From: Candidatus Bipolaricaulota bacterium
Lineage (GTDB): Bacteria > Bipolaricaulota > Bipolaricaulia > RBG-16-55-9
DNA: 15,971 bases
Reading direction: 5' to 3'
Assembly: GCA_027021605.1 (NCBI GenBank)
Contig: JALUUA010000049.1
Location: forward strand, 1 to 15,971
Under the pieces are notes generated by a model. It had not been told where the DNA came from, searched no databases, and saw only the letters and a program-made list of their open reading frames with translations. How positions within the stretch are numbered: position 1 is the stretch's first letter; the number at the start of each line of letters is the position of its first letter. This document shows, one piece after another, positions 8,153-13,600 of this stretch. The translations under genes were made by a program, and so were the position numbers.

Positions 8153-8181
8153 TGGACGAAGCGGAGGGGCGCTCCTAGAAT
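8153..8181 (+). promoter_or_regulatory. Candidate promoter of the Lpt fusion gene, nearly leaderless
   Basis: TGGACG (8153-8158) is followed after 17 bases by TAGAAT (8176-8181). The expected start of transcription is about 8188, only a few bases before the ATG at 8191. The weak SD (GAGG, 8182-8185) would then lie outside the mRNA, so either the message is nearly leaderless or a further-upstream start is used. Confidence 0.35.
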
Positions 8182-8190
8182 GAGGACGCC

Positions 8191-11100
8191 ATGCTCAAGC
8201 GCGTGGATCGCTATCTGCTCCGGGAGATGGCCCTCCCCTTCGTGCTCGCCGTCCTGGGGTTCCTCATCTTCATACTGCTGTTCCTGATCGGCCAGTTCTC
8301 TCAGTGGCTCGTCGAGCGCGTGATCCCGCCCAAGACGCTGCTGCTGCTCCTGCTCTACAAGACGCCCTATCTGCTCGTGCTGGCGCTGCCGGTGGCCGTT
8401 CTCTTCTCCATTTTTCTCGCGCTGGGGCGGCTGGGGCACGACCGCGAGGTGATCGCCCTCCAGGCCGCGGGGATCTCCCCCCGAAGGGTGCTCTTGCCCC
8501 TCTTGGCCGTGGGGCTCCTCGTAAGCGGCCTCGATCTGTGGATGAGCGACACCCTCGCCCCCTGGGGGAACCAGCGCTACCTTCGTCTGCTGCTGGAGCA
8601 GCTCTACGGCGGCCAGACGACGCCTCAGATTCGGGATCACGCCTTCTTCAAGGGGGCCGAGGACCGATTCTTCTACGTGCGCCGCTACGACAAGGAGCGG
8701 GACGTCCTCGAGGGCGTCCTCGTGTATGATCTATCGGGGCAGCTCGCGCTTCAAGACGGGGAAGGCGGGGCGTACCCCAAGGTCATCACCGCCCAGACCG
8801 CCCGCTGGAGCGGCGAGGAGTGGCTCCTCTCCCAGGGCGCCGTCCACGCCTTCGACGACGAGGGGAATCTCGTGTACGTCCAGCGCTTTGCGACCCTCAC
8901 GCTGCGGGTGGGGGCGACCATCCAACGGCTCTTCCTCGAGCAGCGGACCCCCAGCGAGCTGAGCTTGCGGGAGCTGGGGGAGCGCATCGAAGCCTTTCGC
9001 AAGATCGGCCGCTCCCCCGACGCGTTGATCGTGGAGTACCACCTCAAGATCGCGATCCCTTTAGCAGCGTTTGTGTTCGCGCTCTTCGGGGCTCCCCTGA
9101 GTTTATTGATCGGCCCGCGGGGTCGGGCGCTGGGCGTGATCCTAAGCGTGCTCCTGGTGCTCCTCTACCAGGGCGTGCTCTTCTGGACCGCCCAGATTCT
9201 GGGCAATCGGGGCGACATCCCGCCCGCGTGGGGCGCGTGGCTCCCCAACCTCCTGTTCGGGCTCATCGGGCTTTGGCTCTTCTTCCGGGCCGACCGCCTG
9301 GGGCGCATCGATCACCTCGAGCGCCTGCGGCGCGCCCTTCCCCTGTGCTCCCTCGTTCCCGTTCTCGTCCTGGGTTCCGGCAGCGTGATAGGGGTCGCCC
9401 AAGAAGACGCGCGCCCTGAGGGTGCGCCCATCGAGATCGCCGCCGAGAGGCTCGTCGCGTATCGGGACGGGAAGGAGTTCCGCGCCGAGGGCTCGGTGGA
9501 AGCCCGCTACGCGGACGGGGAGATCTTCGCGGGGAAGTTGGCGCTTACCCGCCTCGAGCAGCCGGAGGAGCTATGGAAGCTGACCGCCGAGGGGGCCCGG
9601 TTTCGCGCCCCCGACGAGGGGCTTTCCGGGAGCGCCCTTCGCCTCGAAGCGCTTCTCGAGCGGACGAGGGCGCAGCTCATGCTGCGGGAGCTTGCGCTCG
9701 TCCAGTCGGCCTCCGTGGAGTTCGAGGGCGGCCGCCTCCGGGCCGAGGCGATCGTCCTCCGCCCGTCGGATCGCAACGACCCGAGCGCGGAGGCCGAGCG
9801 CTGGGTCGTGGAGGCCCGCGGCGGCGTCGTGCTCCGGCACGACGACCAGAACGAGGTCACCCGCGCCGAGCGGCTCGCGCTCACCCTGGAACGGCAGCCG
9901 GCCGACGCCGAGGGCCCCCTGCTGAGGGCCCTGCAGGCGGAGGTTCTCGCCTTCGAGGGGGAGACGGACTTCGTCAACGCCGCGGGGGAGACCCACCGGC
10001 TGCGCTACCGGGGGGAGCGGGCGACCCTTCGATTTACGGAATCCAACGAGATCGCAGCGGTTGACATCGCCAAGGGCGAGTTTACCACCTGTCCCTGCGC
10101 CGCGGAGATCCCGCAGGCGGCGTACTCGATCCGTGCCGAGCGGCTCTACGTCCGCCCCGATGAGCTGGTAGGGGCGCTGGCGATCACCCTGAGGGCCTTT
10201 GGGACCCCCGTCTTCTGGGCACCCGCTTATGTTGCGCCCTTGGGGGACGTGCGCCAGAAGTACCCCTTCCTCCCCGAGGTGGGCCGCGACTCCCAAAGGG
10301 GCTACTTCGCCAAGTGGCGCCTGCCCCTCTTCTTGAACGAGAGCACCTTCGGGTTCTTGCTGTTGGACTATTACTCCCGCTACGGCGAGGTGGGCACGGG
10401 GCTCGACCTGACCTATCAACTGCTCCCCGGCTCCCCCGGGGGACGGTTCTCGTACTACCGCCTCGTGGGCTCCCCCGGGGGGGAGGCGCTCTCCCTGGAC
10501 TGGCGGGATTCCCTGCGGTTGACAGGGGACACCCGGCTCGACTGGGCGCTGGGGCTGCGCACGGGGCTCCTCTCCCGCGTCACGGGGGAGGAGGCGGCTC
10601 GGATCGTCTCGCGGGCCGCGCTCTCCGGGACGGAGGGGAGCTGGAGCTGGCGGGTGGAGCTGGGACGGGAGCAGAACCTCGTCCCGCCCGAAGCGGAGCC
10701 CGAGACGCGGGAGGAGCTGCGCTATCGGGTCCTCGAGCGGCTCCCGGAGCTCTCGATCGCCCGTCGGGGGACCGGCGTCGCGGGGCTGCCCCTGCGCTCG
10801 TCATTGCAGCTGAACTGGGGCCGCTATCGCGAGGTGCCCTTCGAGGGCAGCCCCCGGGAGAGCGCCCGCGCCGACGCCCAAGCCCGCCTCTCCCTCCCGC
10901 CCCTGCCGCTCCTTCCGGGATCCTCGGCGCTGCTGCTGGGGGCGGACGCGGGCGTCCAGCTCTCGCTCTACGAGCGCACCCGACGGGAGGCGGGCGACTT
11001 CGGCCTTCAAGCGACGCTCACCCCCCTCCCCTCCCTGCGCGTGACCCTCGACTACCTCTATCGAGCCGTGCGGGGCCGCAGCCCCTTCCGCTTCGATCGG

Positions 11101-11712
11101 CTGGACCTCGCGAATCGGGCCACCCTCCAAGGGTCGTGGGCCTTCTCCCGAGCTGGGACCCTCCAGTGGACCGCGGGGTACGACCGCCTTCGCGGGCAGC
11201 CCCTGCCCCTGCAGCTCGGCCTCTCGCAGCGCCTCGGTCCCCTCGCGCTCTCGTTGGAAGGGCAGCTGCGGCCGGACCCGCTCGTCCCCGAGCGGATTTC
11301 GGGGCAGCTCCGCTGGAGCCCGGCCTGGGGGGAGCTCATCCTGAGCGGGGGCTATCGCTTTCCCCAGGGGCGGTGGGACGACGCCATCCTCAAGCTGGAG
11401 CTTCGGGAGGGGCTCCCCCTTCGGCTGGGGGCGCGCTTCGACCCCCAGGCGGGGGTGCTGCGCCGGGTCAACCTCCAGGGGCGCTGGGAGCTGTCACGGT
11501 GGGAGCTCTCCCTGGGGGGCGAGTACGACTTCGGCCTCGGGGAGGTGACGGCGCTGCAGCTGGGGGTAGTGCGGAAGTTCTGCCAAGCCTGCTGGCAGGT
11601 GGGGGTCTTTGCGAGCCGGGAACGGGTCTGGTTCGAGGCGCGGATCAACGCCTTCCCCTCGGCGGCCGTTGCGTACTCCCCCACGGATCAAGCGCTCTCC
11701 TTCGGTGATTGA
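8191..11712 (+). CDS. Single-chain LPS transport protein: LptF/LptG permease + OstA/LptA-like bridge + LptD-like barrel
   Basis: One uninterrupted frame of 1173 residues. Residues 1-370 are a YjgP/YjgQ (LptF or LptG) permease: a start typical of the family (LKRVDRYLLREMALPF), three membrane helices within about 14-118, a periplasmic beta-jellyroll, and three more helices within about 287-366. Residues 378-403 form a second signal-peptide-like segment (RLRR, then a hydrophobic core to VIGVA). Residues about 410-640 are OstA/LptA-like (IEIAAERLVAYRDG, FRAEGSVEARYADGEI). LptD features follow: FTTCPC (Cys634, Cys636), GTPVFWAPAYVAPLGD, and a barrel of about 500 residues ending with CQACW (Cys1131, Cys1134). 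These four Cys recall the N- and C-terminal cysteines of LptD. It should move LPS from the inner membrane, working with an LptB ATPase not seen here. I find no in-frame ATG, GTG or TTG that would start LptD separately. LptF versus LptG cannot be decided. Confidence 0.88.
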   Translation: MLKRVDRYLLREMALPFVLAVLGFLIFILLFLIGQFSQWLVERVIPPKTLLLLLLYKTPYLLVLALPVAVLFSIFLALGRLGHDREVIALQAAGISPRRVLLPLLAVGLLVSGLDLWMSDTLAPWGNQRYLRLLLEQLYGGQTTPQIRDHAFFKGAEDRFFYVRRYDKERDVLEGVLVYDLSGQLALQDGEGGAYPKVITAQTARWSGEEWLLSQGAVHAFDDEGNLVYVQRFATLTLRVGATIQRLFLEQRTPSELSLRELGERIEAFRKIGRSPDALIVEYHLKIAIPLAAFVFALFGAPLSLLIGPRGRALGVILSVLLVLLYQGVLFWTAQILGNRGDIPPAWGAWLPNLLFGLIGLWLFFRADRLGRIDHLERLRRALPLCSLVPVLVLGSGSVIGVAQEDARPEGAPIEIAAERLVAYRDGKEFRAEGSVEARYADGEIFAGKLALTRLEQPEELWKLTAEGARFRAPDEGLSGSALRLEALLERTRAQLMLRELALVQSASVEFEGGRLRAEAIVLRPSDRNDPSAEAERWVVEARGGVVLRHDDQNEVTRAERLALTLERQPADAEGPLLRALQAEVLAFEGETDFVNAAGETHRLRYRGERATLRFTESNEIAAVDIAKGEFTTCPCAAEIPQAAYSIRAERLYVRPDELVGALAITLRAFGTPVFWAPAYVAPLGDVRQKYPFLPEVGRDSQRGYFAKWRLPLFLNESTFGFLLLDYYSRYGEVGTGLDLTYQLLPGSPGGRFSYYRLVGSPGGEALSLDWRDSLRLTGDTRLDWALGLRTGLLSRVTGEEAARIVSRAALSGTEGSWSWRVELGREQNLVPPEAEPETREELRYRVLERLPELSIARRGTGVAGLPLRSSLQLNWGRYREVPFEGSPRESARADAQARLSLPPLPLLPGSSALLLGADAGVQLSLYERTRREAGDFGLQATLTPLPSLRVTLDYLYRAVRGRSPFRFDRLDLANRATLQGSWAFSRAGTLQWTAGYDRLRGQPLPLQLGLSQRLGPLALSLEGQLRPDPLVPERISGQLRWSPAWGELILSGGYRFPQGRWDDAILKLELREGLPLRLGARFDPQAGVLRRVNLQGRWELSRWELSLGGEYDFGLGEVTALQLGVVRKFCQACWQVGVFASRERVWFEARINAFPSAAVAYSPTDQALSFGD

Positions 11713-11744
11713 GGGGCTCGACGCTCGTCCTGTCCTCTAGGCTA

Positions 11745-11774
11745 TTGACTTCTCCCCACGGGGTACGGTATGCT
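11745..11774 (+). promoter_or_regulatory. Sigma70-type promoter before the CDP-alcohol phosphatidyltransferase gene
   Basis: TTGACT (11745-11750) is followed after 18 bases by TATGCT (11769-11774), in the gap after the Lpt gene stop. The start codon lies about 25 bases beyond the expected transcription start. The next gene therefore probably has its own promoter rather than depending on read-through. Confidence 0.55.
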
Positions 11775-11805
11775 CTCTGCAGGGGAACGAAGGGGGTGAG
11801 GAGCG

Positions 11806-12357
11806 ATGAAGCGGGTGGCGGACGGGCTGACCGCCTCACGCGCGCTGATCGCGCTCTTGATCGTGCTTCTCAGCCTCGGCGGCAAGGACGCGCTCTCCTG
11901 GGTGATCTACCTCATCATCTTGGGCTGGACCACGGACGTCCTGGACGGCGAGCTCGCCCGGCGGGCCCAACGGCGCTTGGACGGCGAAGATCCAGAGATC
12001 CAAGGAGAGTGGGAGCAGACTTGGCTGGGGGAGCACGACTTCGCGCTGGACATGGTCATGGTCTACGCGAGCTTCCTCTACCTCACCCTGGTGGGGTACG
12101 TGCCCCCGACGTGGGCCTTCGGGTATACGCTCCTCGCCGCGGTGGCCATTCTGCTGAGCCACGGCTCCAAGTCCGTGACCGAGATCTTCGCCTTCCCGCT
12201 GGTGGCGCTGCCCTTGATCATTGCGTATCAAGAGGGCTTGTGGGTGGCCTATGCCTATATCGCCTGGATTGTGGTCATGCTCGTGCTCTTCTGGGGGCGC
12301 TTCGTGGGGGTCGTCAAGGAGTTCATCGCCGGGATGCGTCAGCTCCTTCGGGTATAA
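11806..12357 (+). CDS. CDP-alcohol phosphatidyltransferase family membrane enzyme
   Basis: This 183-residue integral membrane protein has hydrophobic segments at about 11-40, 84-102, 104-118, 125-141 and 145-165. It carries the family signature DxxDGxxAR as DVLDGELAR (Asp44, Asp47, Gly48, Arg52) and a second half at GEHDFALD (Gly75, Asp78, Asp82). The family transfers a CDP-linked phosphatidyl group to an alcohol using two metal ions held by these Asp; phosphatidylglycerophosphate synthase is the best-known member. Two details depart from the usual signature: 22 residues rather than about 8-11 separate Arg52 from Gly75, with an acidic insert, and Gly-Asp spacing is one residue short. The substrate therefore cannot be named. 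The start is set by GAGGAG five or so bases before the ATG. It has its own promoter and is followed by an HTH gene 58 bases on. Confidence 0.82.
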   Translation: MKRVADGLTASRALIALLIVLLSLGGKDALSWVIYLIILGWTTDVLDGELARRAQRRLDGEDPEIQGEWEQTWLGEHDFALDMVMVYASFLYLTLVGYVPPTWAFGYTLLAAVAILLSHGSKSVTEIFAFPLVALPLIIAYQEGLWVAYAYIAWIVVMLVLFWGRFVGVVKEFIAGMRQLLRV

Positions 12358-12358
12358 T
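12353..12358 (+). promoter_or_regulatory. Perfect TATAAT -10 element overlapping the previous stop codon
   Basis: A consensus -10 hexamer lies across the TAA of the phosphatidyltransferase gene, with no good -35 at 16-18 bases upstream. In such G+C-rich sequence it stands out. It could drive the HTH gene with a leader of about 50 bases. Confidence 0.4.
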
Positions 12359-12415
12359 GCCCCGATCGGAGCTTGCAGCACCCGCATGAGCGAAACCGAA
12401 GGAGGACGAGACGAG

Positions 12416-12685
12416 ATGGCAGCGCGCAAGATCGGCGGCTACTTGAAGCTTTCGGTGACGTCCCGGTACTTGGGCATCCCCATCGAAGAGGTGGAGAAGA
12501 TGGTCGAGAGCGGGGAGCTGCCCGCCCTCAAGATCGACGGCGAGTGGCGGGTGCCCCTGGACCAGCTGGAGCGGTGGCTCGACGAGGAGGTGCCCCCCGA
12601 GGAGCTGAAGAAGCTTGCCTCCCACCTCAAGGGCGTCGACCCCAAGAAGGTGGAGGAGGTGCTCAAGGGGCCCGAGGAAGGTTGA
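12416..12685 (+). CDS. Small excisionase-type (MerR-like) helix-turn-helix DNA-binding protein
   Basis: The 89-residue protein has an excisionase-family HTH at about residues 8-57: YLKLSVTSRYLGIPIEEV, then a recognition segment with MVESGELPALKIDGEWRV and a closing helix LDQLERWLDEEV. This matches the usual winged-helix arrangement in which a GELP turn precedes a strand ending WR(V/I)P. A short charged helical tail (about 60-89) follows. Such proteins bind DNA as transcription factors or recombination directionality factors; no integrase or phage gene is nearby, so a regulatory role is more likely. ATG 12416 was chosen over ATG 12386 because AAGGAGG (12399-12405) lies between them and the homology begins just after 12416. 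The stop codon is the first repeat of a GTTGAA tract. Confidence 0.8.
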   Translation: MAARKIGGYLKLSVTSRYLGIPIEEVEKMVESGELPALKIDGEWRVPLDQLERWLDEEVPPEELKKLASHLKGVDPKKVEEVLKGPEEG

Positions 12686-12716
12686 AGTTGAAGTTGAAGT
12701 TGAAGTTGAGGTTGAG
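12681..12716 (+). repeat. Tandem hexamer tract (GTTGAA)4(GTTGAG)2 at the 3' end of the HTH gene
   Basis: Four perfect GTTGAA units are followed by two GTTGAG units. In the frame of the HTH gene every second codon is TGA, so the tract gives six stop codons in a row. In another frame it reads Val-Glu repeats. No hairpin is formed. Confidence 0.95.
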
Positions 12717-12772
12717 GTAAGGGGCCGCCTGGACTCCCAAGCCCTAACCCCCCGAACCCCGCCCGCTTGGCT

Positions 12773-13297
12773 CTACTTCCACTTGATCGTGCAGCCGACG
12801 GGCTGCGTCTCTTTTACCTCGGGCTCGCGGCCCGCCAGGAGCGCCTCCAGCGCGTCCTTCAAGTAGCGCTTCGTGACCTTCGCGGGGTCCTCCCAGTTAT
12901 CGTCGATCGTCCCGTGGTAGCGGAGCTTGAGCTCCCCGTCGAAGAGAAAAACCTCGGGCGTGCGCTCCGCCCCGTACGCCTTGGCGACCTCCTGGGTTTC
13001 GTCCCACAGATACGGGAACGGGTAGCCCTTCTCCTGGGCGCGCTTCTGCATGTTCTCGAAGCTGTCGTCGGGGTACTTGACGGGGTCGTTCGCGTTGATG
13101 AGCACGAACGCGATGCCCTTGGGCTGATATTCCTTGGCCAGCTCGATCATGCGGTCCTCATAGGCTTTGACGTAGGGGCAGTGGTTGCAGCTGAAGATCA
13201 CCGCGGTGCCCTTCTCGCCCTTGAGCTCCTCCAGGGAGTGGACCTTCCCGTCGACGCCCTTTAGGGAAAACGCCGGAGCCTCATCACCGATGCGCAT
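12773..13297 (-). CDS. Thioredoxin-fold (AhpC/TSA-Redoxin) protein with CNHC active site
   Basis: The 174-residue protein begins with the typical peroxiredoxin-like start (GDEAPAFSLKGVDGK) and has no signal peptide, so it is probably cytoplasmic. The CxxC motif is CNHCPYVKAYEDR with Cys37 and Cys40, the cis-Pro is Pro114 in RTPEVFLFD, and a third Cys lies at 169 in the C-terminal PVGCTIKW. This combination marks a widespread thioredoxin-like family usually annotated as redoxin domain or thioredoxin family protein; the physiological substrate is not known. Length is normal and no residue expected for the fold is missing. The ATG at 13297 is preceded by AAGGAGGG, a strong SD. A TATAAT (13373-13368, minus strand) is a possible -10 without a clear -35. 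It converges with the HTH gene. Confidence 0.88.
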   Translation of the reverse strand: MRIGDEAPAFSLKGVDGKVHSLEELKGEKGTAVIFSCNHCPYVKAYEDRMIELAKEYQPKGIAFVLINANDPVKYPDDSFENMQKRAQEKGYPFPYLWDETQEVAKAYGAERTPEVFLFDGELKLRYHGTIDDNWEDPAKVTKRYLKDALEALLAGREPEVKETQPVGCTIKWK

Positions 13298-13505
13298 GGT
13301 ATCCCTCCTTATTGTTTGCGTGCGATCTCACGCGGCGTAGCCCAGCGCGTGGGCGCAGTGCGATGCGATTATAGTTATCCTTGTCGCCCTCTGCCACACC
13401 CGTTTCCCTCCATGGGAGCTACTTCCATGTGTTATTTCGCCTCATGCTGGGCGATCTTCCTCAGAAGGGCAATTGGGAAGGGGCATTCCGGGTGTACTCC
13501 TGGAC
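13298..13505 (+). other. Divergent intergenic region
   Basis: This stretch separates the thioredoxin-fold gene from the secreted-protein gene. I see a minus-strand TATAAT (13373-13368) and a short hairpin GCCCA-GCGCG-TGGGC (13340-13354). I find no coding sequence and no tRNA in it. Confidence 0.5.
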
Positions 13506-13535
13506 TTGACAAACGCGCTTTTTGTCTTGTAGATT
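13506..13535 (+). promoter_or_regulatory. Sigma70-type promoter of the secreted multidomain protein gene
   Basis: A perfect TTGACA (13506-13511) is followed after 18 bases by TAGATT (13530-13535, 4/6). Transcription would begin near 13542, immediately before the first arm of the leader hairpin. Confidence 0.55.
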
Positions 13536-13544
13536 GATCGTCGT

Positions 13545-13600
13545 AAAAGAGATGCTCTCCCATGTGATAGGAAAGGGAGGGAATACTATGCATCTCTTTT
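13545..13600 (+). promoter_or_regulatory. Leader hairpin enclosing the ribosome binding site and start codon
   Basis: AAAAGAGATGC (13545-13555) is perfectly complementary to GCATCTCTTTT (13590-13600), an 11-bp A+T-rich stem that spans the start of the coding region. Inside it CTCCC (13557-13561) can pair with GGGAG (13575-13579), which is part of the Shine-Dalgarno sequence. Folding would hide both the SD and the ATG at 13588. This is compatible with a thermosensor-like or other translational switch, but function is inferred. Confidence 0.55.

Noticed and set aside
9298..9330. A separate lptD start inside the Lpt fusion
   Set aside because: Only CTG codons are in frame before the internal signal-like segment, with no ATG, GTG or TTG, and I see no stop codon between the halves.
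12416..12685. HTH protein as a phage excisionase
   Set aside because: No integrase, attachment site or other phage gene is present in the window, so the fold alone does not support a mobile element.
13298..13587. tRNA or small RNA gene in the divergent intergenic region
   Set aside because: No cloverleaf pattern or conserved tRNA bases were found; only a promoter, a short hairpin and the leader structure are visible.
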